DNA of 64,000 bases from assembly GCF_031127805.1 (NCBI RefSeq), contig NZ_JARXHW010000030.1, positions 1 to 64,000 of the forward strand, read 5' to 3'. A program made the translations under genes and the position numbers. Positions 31,358 through 39,747 of this stretch are shown piece by piece; within the stretch, counting starts at the first letter, position 1; each line of letters starts with the position of its first letter. The notes under the pieces were generated by a model, which saw nothing but the letters and a program-made list of their open reading frames with translations, had not been told where the DNA came from and made no database searches. The DNA is from Thalassobacterium maritimum (lineage in GTDB: Bacteria > Verrucomicrobiota > Verrucomicrobiia > Opitutales > Coraliomargaritaceae).

Positions 31358-34300
31358 ATGAGTGAAATGACAGCAGACCTGCATGCGACCAATCAACAGT
31401 TAGATGTTGCAACATTTGAATTGCGCCCCGGCACCACCTTGATCGAGGCCAGTGCCGGCACGGGGAAGACATATACCATTCAATACATTGTCCTAGACCT
31501 CTTACTGAAAGGTTTGAGTCTACCCGAGATATTGGTCGTTACCTTTACCGAGGCCGCGACTAAGGAGTTGAAGGATCGTCTGCAGTCCTTTTTGGCAGAT
31601 GAAGTGCACGCCGCCCTGAGCGAAGCGATTGCGGGCACGGGCTCCCCCTTGGAGGCGGTGCTGGCGCGTGCGATTGAGGCACAGGGCCGCGAGGCGGTGC
31701 AGCGTTGTATTCGCAAAGCGATGCTCGAGATCGATCAAGCCGCGATCTATACCATCCATGGCTTCTGTCAGCGTGCGCTGCAGGAAAATGCCTTCGCCGC
31801 CGATGCGAATTTTGATTCTGAACTGTGCGCGGATGTCGGGCCAATCGCGGAGGAGCTGGTGCTGGACTTCCTGCGCCGCGCAAATCTGGAATTGCCCCAG
31901 CAGCCGCCCGCCTCGGCTACCTTGGAAGCACTCAAAGCACGCGGCTTGAAGTTGACCGGTATGCTGCGCCTGCAACGTCCTTTTGTGGGCGAGCTATCCA
32001 CGATGGGCCAAGAGTTGGGGCAGGCGATTGCGCAGGTGCAATCGTTTGCGGGCGATGCCGATGCGATTGTCGCAGAGTTCATGAGCTTCGAGGGGAAACT
32101 GAATGGCAACAGTTATCGCAAGGCTTACTTCGCCGAGTTTGAAAGCATGGTGCAGCGGATTTTTAACAACCCACTGGCGGAGGGGAGCTTAGCGAAGCTG
32201 GGGCCCACTGCGCTGGAAAAAGGATTTAAGAAGGCGCACAAAAACACCGAACTACAAAGCGGATTCTTTGCCGCCTGCGAGCGACTCGCGCAGGTGCAGC
32301 AGGATTATGAGCCGAGCTTTTTGCAGTGCTTTGATACCTGGTTCATTTCCGCCTTCCAAGCGCTTAAACAAGAGCGTGGGCTGATGACTTATAATGATAT
32401 GATCCTCGATTTGGATCGGGCGCTCCAGCAATCCGACGCGCTCTGCGTTCAACTGCGACAACGCTATCGTGCCGCGCTGGTTGATGAGTTCCAAGATACA
32501 GACGCGCGGCAATACGCGATTTTTAAGACCCTGTTTGCCGCCGCCGAAGTCCACGAGGATGGACCTTATTTTGCGATGATCGGGGATCCGAAGCAATCGA
32601 TCTATGGCTTTCGTGGAGCCGATATCTCCGCCTATCTGGAGGCACGCAACGATGCGGATGCGCGTTATACCTTGCCTAAAAATTATCGTTCAGAGGCGGC
32701 GATGATTGAGGCGACCAATGCGTTTTTTGCCGGGAGCGATCTCGGCTCGGTCAAGTCGGGTGCGGCCGCCGACTCGATTCCCTTCGATCCCGTCACGGCG
32801 GCGGATCAAACCGCCGAGCGTTTGATCTTTGCCGGCGAGGGTTCGCCCTGTCGTTTGTATGAGCGCGCTTTGGAGAATCCAGACGATGATAAAGTAAAGA
32901 CAGCCCACGAGAGCAGTGCGCAGCAGATGACGCGTGACGTGCAAAGCTTGCTGCAGTTGTCCGCGGAAGGGCGTGTGTATTTTGAATCCGGCAGTGGCGA
33001 GCAGATCCAGCGACGTGCGGTGCACGAGGGCGATATTGCCGTATTGGTGGATTCGCATAAGGAGGCCGCGCACATTCAGCACGAATTTCAAAATCGGGGC
33101 ATTCTCGCCGTGCGTGCCAAGACGGGCAGTATTTTAGATTCGGAGGAGGCTAAGGACTTTTTGTATTTCCTGATGGCCTGTCTGAATCCACAGGATCGCA
33201 CCATTAATTATCTTTTGATCGGTGCGCTCTATGGTAAAAATGATGCCGAGATGAAATCACTCTCCGATTTCGAACGACGCGAAATCTACGAGCTCTTCAC
33301 TGTGTTGGGGCATAAGTGGCGTGAGGGCGCTGCGGTGAGTCTTTTGTGGATGCAGTTTCTGGATTCCTTGAGCGCGCGAGAGCGCTTGCTGCGGATGGCA
33401 GATGGCGAACGACGACTGACGAATTACTTGCACATCGCCGAATACGCGCAGGAGCTCGAACGCAGCGAGGGGCTGAGCCCTGAGCGCCTGCGCGATCGCA
33501 TGCTTGAAGTGATCCAGGCGGGCGATGCTTCGGGCCAAGATGAAAACCTAGTGCGACTGGAGAGTGATGGACGCGCGGTGAAAATCATGACTATGCATAG
33601 TTCCAAGGGCTTGGAGTTTCCCATCGTCTTTCTACCCAGCCTTTGGCAAAAGGGCGTCAAGAGTCAGAGTAAAAAGGATCAGCGATTGGTGACCGATGCG
33701 CAGGACCCCGATTGTTTTGACTGCTTTCAGACCGATAAAGATTTGCTGGTAGCACAGACCAGTGCGGAGATTTTACGTCTGGGCTATGTCGCGATCACGC
33801 GGGCGGTGCATTTTTGTGTCTATTACAATGTGCGTGATCTACCCAATCAGCATGGCGGCAGCAATCAGGCGGATGGCTGGTTTGATCAGTGGCTCTATCA
33901 GCAGCGGGGGGAGACTTATCCCGCGGATGCCTATCCGGGCTTTCTGGATGAGCTACGCGATGCCAGACCGATCGCACTCGATGCGCCCGAAGCGCCGTCG
34001 CAGCCCAACCAGCGCAGTCTAGGACACACGATTCCGTATTCGTATCAGATTACTTCATACAGTTCACTGGCACGGGGCGAGGTGGCGTCGAACGATGTCG
34101 ATCCATCTGTGGCCGCAGGTATGGGAGATCGACCAGTCGGCCCCTCCGAGGAGCCGATGCCGGCGGAGGCCGAGGCGTCCGAACCGGACCTGTTGTTGGA
34201 AGCTTTTCCCGGCGGTGTGCGCACGGGCACCTGCGTGCACGAGGTCTTAGAACGTTGCGATTTTACCCAGCCAGAGCAGTGGCCACGTGTCGCGACGGCA

Positions 34301-34963
34301 GTCATTGCCCGCAACTTTCCCGATGGGGGCGAGGCGGCTTTGGAGCAACGGGTCGCGCAAATTGTCGATCTGATTGAGCGCTTAACTCACAGCCCATGGG
34401 AGCAGGGGAGCGGCAAGGTCGTGGATCTGTCAAAGCTGAGTCCGCAGGCCTGTATTGCAGAAATGGAGTTTTATTTCCCGGTCGAGCAGGTCGACGTCGC
34501 GCAGCTGGAATCGATCATTCAGTCCTGGGCCCAACGTGTGGGGCTGGATTACCCGCCGACCCTGTACCGGGCACGCCCGATCGATGGCTATTTGACCGGA
34601 AGTGTGGATTTGTTTTTCACGCAAGCGGGCCGCTACACCTTGTTGGATTGGAAGACCAATCGCCCGCTGCCACAGCATCAAAAACGCCAGTGCAGCTACG
34701 ACCGCGCCGGCATGCATCAACACATGCTACATGGACGTTATTATTTGCAGGCTTTGATCTACTCGGTCGCGACGACGGCGTATCTACGCCAACGCCTGGG
34801 GGCTGCCTTTGATTGGGAGACTCATATCGGCGGCTTCGTCTATTGCTTTGTGCGCGGAGTCGGCGAGGGGACGGGCTGGTTGCACGAATCCTTCAGCGAG
34901 GCCGAGGTGCGCGCTGCGGCAGACGCCTTAGGACAAAACGCTGGACAGAAAGGAATTGCTTAA
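31358..34963 (+). CDS. recB: RecB, exodeoxyribonuclease V beta subunit (helicase-nuclease)
   Basis: This 1201-residue protein has a superfamily 1A helicase: Walker A IEASAGTGKTYTIQY near residue 30, VDEFQDTDARQ (Walker B), IGDPKQSIYGFRGADI, KNYRS, TMHSSKGLEFPIVFLP and YVAITRA. The C-terminal nuclease domain shows RTGTCVHEVLE and the catalytic GYLTGSVDLFF with LLDWKTNR. It unwinds and degrades DNA 3'-5' with RecC and RecD. An AAAGGAGG ribosome site precedes the ATG inside the recC end. No damage is seen. Confidence 0.94.
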   Translation: MSEMTADLHATNQQLDVATFELRPGTTLIEASAGTGKTYTIQYIVLDLLLKGLSLPEILVVTFTEAATKELKDRLQSFLADEVHAALSEAIAGTGSPLEAVLARAIEAQGREAVQRCIRKAMLEIDQAAIYTIHGFCQRALQENAFAADANFDSELCADVGPIAEELVLDFLRRANLELPQQPPASATLEALKARGLKLTGMLRLQRPFVGELSTMGQELGQAIAQVQSFAGDADAIVAEFMSFEGKLNGNSYRKAYFAEFESMVQRIFNNPLAEGSLAKLGPTALEKGFKKAHKNTELQSGFFAACERLAQVQQDYEPSFLQCFDTWFISAFQALKQERGLMTYNDMILDLDRALQQSDALCVQLRQRYRAALVDEFQDTDARQYAIFKTLFAAAEVHEDGPYFAMIGDPKQSIYGFRGADISAYLEARNDADARYTLPKNYRSEAAMIEATNAFFAGSDLGSVKSGAAADSIPFDPVTAADQTAERLIFAGEGSPCRLYERALENPDDDKVKTAHESSAQQMTRDVQSLLQLSAEGRVYFESGSGEQIQRRAVHEGDIAVLVDSHKEAAHIQHEFQNRGILAVRAKTGSILDSEEAKDFLYFLMACLNPQDRTINYLLIGALYGKNDAEMKSLSDFERREIYELFTVLGHKWREGAAVSLLWMQFLDSLSARERLLRMADGERRLTNYLHIAEYAQELERSEGLSPERLRDRMLEVIQAGDASGQDENLVRLESDGRAVKIMTMHSSKGLEFPIVFLPSLWQKGVKSQSKKDQRLVTDAQDPDCFDCFQTDKDLLVAQTSAEILRLGYVAITRAVHFCVYYNVRDLPNQHGGSNQADGWFDQWLYQQRGETYPADAYPGFLDELRDARPIALDAPEAPSQPNQRSLGHTIPYSYQITSYSSLARGEVASNDVDPSVAAGMGDRPVGPSEEPMPAEAEASEPDLLLEAFPGGVRTGTCVHEVLERCDFTQPEQWPRVATAVIARNFPDGGEAALEQRVAQIVDLIERLTHSPWEQGSGKVVDLSKLSPQACIAEMEFYFPVEQVDVAQLESIIQSWAQRVGLDYPPTLYRARPIDGYLTGSVDLFFTQAGRYTLLDWKTNRPLPQHQKRQCSYDRAGMHQHMLHGRYYLQALIYSVATTAYLRQRLGAAFDWETHIGGFVYCFVRGVGEGTGWLHESFSEAEVRAAADALGQNAGQKGIA

Positions 34964-36886
34964 ATGACTACCCATCCCGAATTAACTAAGGAATTGTTCG
35001 CGAGCTTGTTGCAGCAACTGCGCCCCGTGGACATTTCATTGGGGATCAAAGTGCTCTGTGGTTCGCCACTGAAGCCGCGGCCCACGTTGGAAGTCTTGCA
35101 GCAAGCATCCGCACGCTTGTTTTGGTTGGCGGCATTCACGAACTATGCGCAGAGTCAGTCACACAGTGGGCTTTACCTAGACCGCTCCATCTTGTTGGCC
35201 GACTTTTTTGATGCGGCTGAGTCCGAGCTGCTGGAGTCTGGCTTGACGCTGGTCGACCTGCTCGGCGACGGGCCGGCGCTGTGCGAGCAATTTCCCGAGT
35301 GGGTGCAGCCGGCCGATCAGTTGACCGAGTCGTCGTCGCTTTGCTTTGTGTATCGCCCCGATGGACAATTGATCTACTTGCAGCGTTGGTATCGCATGGA
35401 AGCCCGCGTGGGCGCATTTGTGCGTGAGCGCTTACAACGGCCTGTCTTTGAGTTTCCGGTCGATTTTAAGGCTAGTTTTCAGGACTTTTTTCCACCCGAG
35501 TCTTTGAATGAGAATCCTTGGCAAGCCGCGGCTTGCTATGCCGCCTTGCGGCATGACTTATCCGTTATTACCGGCGGGCCCGGCACGGGCAAGACGACCA
35601 CCGTCACGCGCTTGATCGGACTCCTCCTGAGTTTGCCTGAATCACAGCGTCCAAAGTCGATTCGCATGGTGGCACCGACGGGTAAAGCGGCCGAGCGTTT
35701 GCGCGAATCCTTCGCCGAGGGCTTCGATGTCATGCTGCAACAACTCCCCGCCACGCCTTACGCCAAGCTCAGCGAATTGAAGGAAGGCATCCTGTCGCCT
35801 GCCTCCACAATTCACTCCTTTCTCGGCAGCCGTGGCAGTGCGGGTTTCACACACCACGCTGGCAATCCGGTCAGCTGCGATGTGCTGATCGTGGATGAGT
35901 CGTCGATGGTCGACCTCGCGCTGTTGATCGCGTTATTGGATGCCTTGCCCGCGCACTGTCGTATTGTTTTGTTGGGCGATAAAAATCAATTGGCCGCCGT
36001 GGGCACCGGCAATGTCTTTACCGATCTGACCGGCACGGTGAGCTCCACCTATGGTAATTTGAATGTGAGCTCCGCAGAGTTTCAAGCCGCCTTCAAAGCA
36101 GTCAGTGCTTGCCCGCTGCCCACTTACGAGGACGCCCCCGCGCTTTGCGGCGATGCTGTGGTGGAGCTGACAAAGAGCTATCGCTTTAGCGGCGATTCCG
36201 AAGTCGGGCAACTCGCGCGGCATCTCTTAGAGTCCGACCGCCTGCCCGAAGTCGACGAGCTTAGTGTGCCGTGCATTCCGCTCAGTGCCGATTGGCACCG
36301 CTGCTTGTATCGATCTGTCGACGCACTCAAACGCGCCCTAGCGGCACAGGCCAGTGTGCTGGAGCTCTTGGAGGTGCTCGATCAGGTTCGCATCTTGTGT
36401 GCGGTGCGCCGGGGAGAGCAGGGCGTGGAGGCCATCAATCAATTATTGACCGAACATGTCCTCGGAGGCGGTGTGGATCCCAGTCAGCCCCAAGACGGTC
36501 TGCCTTTCATGATTCGCAGCAACGATAAGCTACTCGGCCTGGCGAATGGCGACTGTGGCATCTTTCGCGCCGATGCGAGCGGCGAGCTGCTCGCTTATCT
36601 ACCGCCGATAGTCCGCGGTGGTGAAGCACGCTCTTTTAATCCCTTTGCATTGCCCGATTGGGAAGCCGCATTTGCGCTCACCATTCACAAATCCCAAGGC
36701 TCTGAATACGACGCCGTCGTGGTCGTACTGCCCGAAATGCAGCGCGCATTCATCACCTGGGAACTTGTCTACACCGCGATCACCCGCGGCAAGCGTCAAG
36801 TGTCGCTAGTGCTGCCCGAAGCCTTCATCGGAGCCACACTGCCACGCCTACAACGCCGCTCCGGTCTGCGACAAGAATTACTCTAA
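34964..36886 (+). CDS. recD: RecD, exodeoxyribonuclease V alpha subunit
   Basis: This 640-residue superfamily 1B helicase starts directly after the recB stop. Motifs: TGGPGTGKTTTVTRL (Walker A), VDESSMVDLALL, LLGDKNQLAAVGTGNVF, then TIHKSQGSEYDAVVVVLP and TAITRGKRQVSL. It is the fast 5'-3' motor of RecBCD. Length matches E. coli RecD (about 608). The order recC-recB-recD completes an intact operon. Confidence 0.94.
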   Translation: MTTHPELTKELFASLLQQLRPVDISLGIKVLCGSPLKPRPTLEVLQQASARLFWLAAFTNYAQSQSHSGLYLDRSILLADFFDAAESELLESGLTLVDLLGDGPALCEQFPEWVQPADQLTESSSLCFVYRPDGQLIYLQRWYRMEARVGAFVRERLQRPVFEFPVDFKASFQDFFPPESLNENPWQAAACYAALRHDLSVITGGPGTGKTTTVTRLIGLLLSLPESQRPKSIRMVAPTGKAAERLRESFAEGFDVMLQQLPATPYAKLSELKEGILSPASTIHSFLGSRGSAGFTHHAGNPVSCDVLIVDESSMVDLALLIALLDALPAHCRIVLLGDKNQLAAVGTGNVFTDLTGTVSSTYGNLNVSSAEFQAAFKAVSACPLPTYEDAPALCGDAVVELTKSYRFSGDSEVGQLARHLLESDRLPEVDELSVPCIPLSADWHRCLYRSVDALKRALAAQASVLELLEVLDQVRILCAVRRGEQGVEAINQLLTEHVLGGGVDPSQPQDGLPFMIRSNDKLLGLANGDCGIFRADASGELLAYLPPIVRGGEARSFNPFALPDWEAAFALTIHKSQGSEYDAVVVVLPEMQRAFITWELVYTAITRGKRQVSLVLPEAFIGATLPRLQRRSGLRQELL

Positions 36887-36912
36887 CGATGCAAGTTTAG
36901 TGCGCCGCTCGC

Positions 36913-37101
36913 TTATACCTATTCGAAAAATTTTTGGTCCTAATAGATATGTCTTTACCATCGCCTTGGTTCTCGGAACCGGGGCGATGGTAATCCCTCC
37001 CCGACTGTGTCCTGCATAGCCGAAGGCGACGCATGGAAACAAAATTTCGAGGCTATGCAAAGTCCAAGCTTATCGATGATATATTCTTAGAAGTGGTATT
37101 A
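36913..37101. repeat. MITE-like palindromic repeat, left copy (189 bases)
   Basis: The element begins TTATACCTATTCGAA and ends TTCTTAGAAGTGGTATTA, giving imperfect terminal inverted repeats (10 of 13 inner positions match). Inside are the palindrome GGTTCTCGGAACC and a second segment gaaacaaaatttcgaggcta. The same order recurs at 43922..44076 and, inverted, at 98..425. It follows recD and its right end supplies the TAA stop of the antisense EF-hand fragment. Confidence 0.75.
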
Positions 37102-37224
37102 ATTCGAGCTGGTGTTGCTATCCTTCGACTTTTTCTTCTTCTTTTGCGATGATTGGAACTCTTTGGCATTGAGTTTGCCGTCCTTGTCTTTGTCGAGCTT
37201 GCTCGGGCGTGCCGATGCGGAAGA
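37099..37224 (-). pseudogene. C-terminal EF-hand protein fragment
   Basis: On the minus strand the open frame reads ARPSKLDKDKDGKLNAKEFQ, then a Lys-rich tail SSQKKKKKSKDSNTSSN and TAA. DKDKDGKLNAKE is a canonical EF-hand calcium loop of the type that ends many secreted Planctomycetes/Verrucomicrobia proteins. An in-frame TGA lies upstream at 37225-37227, so only this 3' remnant survives. It overlaps, antisense, the apparent 5' end of the GH95 gene. Confidence 0.7.
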
Positions 37225-39250
37225 TCATAAAAAGGGGGGTACCCCGTTCATTGCGCAATCCCGTTTGCCGAACGGATATTCTACACTGTCTACTGTTGGA
37301 AAAATCACGGGCTTTGAAGGTCGTCTGGATCTCTATAGCGCCGAAACCCGCGTGCGTGTGAGCACTGACAAGGGCAGTTTAGATATACGGGCGATTGTGC
37401 ACAGCGATGACATGCTGATCGCCTATGAACTGACCCCTGCGGGAGACGAAAAGGGTGCGCGCTTGGACTTCGTGCCACTCATGGCGATTGCACCGGCGCG
37501 CTTACAGGCCGACCTCGATGTTGCGAAGAAGGGGGATCGAGCCAACAAGACGCGCAAGAGCTGGGCCTCGGCTCCGTATGTATACAATCCGGATCCGGTC
37601 CTGACCAAATTTGCGGGCTACGATGTCAGTCGTCAAACGCTCGTCGCGGGCGGGGAAATCGGAACCGCCTGGACCATTCGCGAGCAAGCGAATGGCACGC
37701 GTCTACTACTAGTTTCCATTGAGCACAGTTATCCCGAAGCCACCGCAGTAAAGGATGCGGTGGCGCATTTGCAAAAGATGCAAAAGGAGTCCTTCGAGAG
37801 CATGCTAACACGTCACCGTGTCTGGTGGCATGATTACTATCCGAAGAGTTTCATCAGTTTGGACGATACCCGGATGGAAAGTTTCTATTGGATACAGGTG
37901 TATAAATTCGCAGCGGGTGCCCGCAAGGGGCGCGCCTTCATGGATACGATGGGCCCCTGGATGGTTGAAAATACCGCCTGGGCCAATGGTTGGTTTAATT
38001 TGAATACACAGCTGTCCTATTGGTTCTTATCGACCGCCAACCGCTTCGAAGTGGCCGAGAGTCTCTTTACCAAACTTGATGAAAATCTGCCGACCTTGGT
38101 CGCCAATATGCCGGCGGAATACGGCGGTGAGTGCGCTGGTATGTCGACCATCGTGCCGCAGACATTCATCAGCCCTTTTCCTTCGGGTCGACTCGGGTTC
38201 ACCGGCGAGCTGCTGTGGACCTGTCATGATTACTGGCTGATGCTCGAACGCACGATGGATGCCGAGCGCACCACAGAAAACTTTTTCCCACTGCTGAAAA
38301 AGTCGGTGAATACTTATTTGCACATCATGGAGGAGGGCGCAGACGGTAAACTGCACCTGCCCTATACCCGCTCGCCGGAATACGGGGGCGGTGAAGATTG
38401 TAATTTTAACTTAGCACTCTTCCGCTGGGGCTGTGCCACACTGGTGGAGATCGCCGAGCGCTATCAAATTGACGATCCGCTCTTGCCCCAGTGGCAGGAT
38501 GTGCTGGCGCGCTTGGTCGATTACCCGACCAATGAGAACGGCTACATGGTGGCGAAGGACTTTCCCTTAGAGCAATCGCATCGGCACTATTCACACCTGA
38601 TGATGATCTATCCGCTGCGCGAGATCAATATCGACCAGCCCGAGAATCGCGAACTGATCGCGCAGTCAGTCGATCATTGGATCAATTATCCTGGCCGTGG
38701 CAACGCCGGCTATTCGTGGAGTGGGGCGGCGGCCATGTATGCTTTGATGCAAGACGGTGAAACTGCGGAGCAGTATTTGGATACCTTTATGCGGATGCAG
38801 GAAGTCTATCCCAACAATCCGGCAGAGATTCATCCCACCACCATGTATACGGAAACTAAGCGTGTGCAACCTGTCACGGAGACGCCGCTCTCGCTGTGTG
38901 ATTCCATGCAGTTGATGCTGTTGCAGAGCTGGGGCGATACCATCCGCGTCTTTCCCGCGATCCCTGAGTCTTGGGAGAACATTTCCTTTGCTGGCTTGCT
39001 GGCTAAGGGCGGCTTTGAAATCAGCGCGACGCGGGCAGTGGGGCAGACACAATTTGTTTCCATTCAAAGCCGTGCCGGCGAGCCCTGCATCGTAAAGCTA
39101 GATTCCGTTGAAGATGATATAGAGAGCCGGCGCTGGCTGATGCGTCAAACTTGGAGACACCACCCGAACGTGCGTCGCGTGGTATTTGCGTTTCCACTGC
39201 CAGCTCCTCGAACCGTTAAATTATACAGCGCTCTCTTGCGCAATTTTTGA
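37112..39250 (+). CDS. GH95-like alpha-L-fucosidase, 5'-truncated
   Basis: From about residue 45 to the end this is the (alpha/alpha)6-barrel GH95 family: LDLYSAETRVRV beta-domain end, RHRVWWHDYYPKSFISL, ANGWFNLNTQLSYWF (the paired substrate-binding Asn), TRSPEYGGG (Ser-Pro-Glu of the catalytic acid), and QSHRHYSHLMMIYPL. GH95 removes alpha-1,2-linked fucose or galactose from glycans. The first about 40 codons are antisense to the EF-hand remnant and encode a Phe/Leu-rich string, so the native signal peptide and roughly the first 60-100 residues of the beta domain are missing. Probably a pseudogene, or expressed without export. Confidence 0.7.
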   Translation: MLLSFDFFFFFCDDWNSLALSLPSLSLSSLLGRADAEDHKKGGTPFIAQSRLPNGYSTLSTVGKITGFEGRLDLYSAETRVRVSTDKGSLDIRAIVHSDDMLIAYELTPAGDEKGARLDFVPLMAIAPARLQADLDVAKKGDRANKTRKSWASAPYVYNPDPVLTKFAGYDVSRQTLVAGGEIGTAWTIREQANGTRLLLVSIEHSYPEATAVKDAVAHLQKMQKESFESMLTRHRVWWHDYYPKSFISLDDTRMESFYWIQVYKFAAGARKGRAFMDTMGPWMVENTAWANGWFNLNTQLSYWFLSTANRFEVAESLFTKLDENLPTLVANMPAEYGGECAGMSTIVPQTFISPFPSGRLGFTGELLWTCHDYWLMLERTMDAERTTENFFPLLKKSVNTYLHIMEEGADGKLHLPYTRSPEYGGGEDCNFNLALFRWGCATLVEIAERYQIDDPLLPQWQDVLARLVDYPTNENGYMVAKDFPLEQSHRHYSHLMMIYPLREINIDQPENRELIAQSVDHWINYPGRGNAGYSWSGAAAMYALMQDGETAEQYLDTFMRMQEVYPNNPAEIHPTTMYTETKRVQPVTETPLSLCDSMQLMLLQSWGDTIRVFPAIPESWENISFAGLLAKGGFEISATRAVGQTQFVSIQSRAGEPCIVKLDSVEDDIESRRWLMRQTWRHHPNVRRVVFAFPLPAPRTVKLYSALLRNF

Positions 39251-39314
39251 GCCTGATTGCAAAGTGATCAAAATTCGCAATGAGAGGGCGCAGATATTGA
39301 ATGGCACAGCATCT

Positions 39315-39497
39315 TTACTTCTCGGTAGCTAGGTGGCTTAAACGGCGCTGTGCCTGATCTGCGATGACTTCCTCACACGACGGATAACGCTTCATCCAAG
39401 GTTTCTCCTTGGATGCCTCCATTGGTTTTTTCTCAGATTCGTTCATGGGTTTCTTTTCTTTGGAGTTTTGTGAGCTTTTCGTTTTGCTATGCTTCAT
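39315..39497 (-). CDS. Small Lys/Glu-rich hypothetical protein
   Basis: This 60-residue frame encodes MKHSKTKSSQNSKEKKPMNE with a second EKKPM copy and ends in a predicted helix (CEEVIADQAQRRLSHLATEK). No family is recognised and no ribosome site is obvious. It is the only credible coding frame in the 497-base gap 39251..39747, which otherwise shows no clear feature. Confidence 0.3.
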   Translation of the reverse strand: MKHSKTKSSQNSKEKKPMNESEKKPMEASKEKPWMKRYPSCEEVIADQAQRRLSHLATEK

Positions 39498-39747
39498 AGC
39501 TTGCTAGCTTATCAGGGCTGTCAAGTCGCGTACCATGGGCCCCGTTTGCCTGCAAATGCAATTCCGCACCTGCCCAGTTTTTAGTGGGTACTCACGTATA
39601 AAAGGGATACTCGGGACGGCTAAACTGTGTTACTTTACAATTCTCTAAGCCCCTAAGATTGCGAAGCAATATGCCCATTACGAAATTTCAATATACCCGC
39701 AGCTTGTCGCATTCTTTTTCTCTCTATGCCTCGTAAAAGATCTGAAC

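Noticed and set aside
37112..37230. Native signal peptide of the GH95 enzyme in the Phe/Leu-rich start
   Set aside because: The stretch is the antisense of an EF-hand coding remnant, and its hydrophobicity is accidental.
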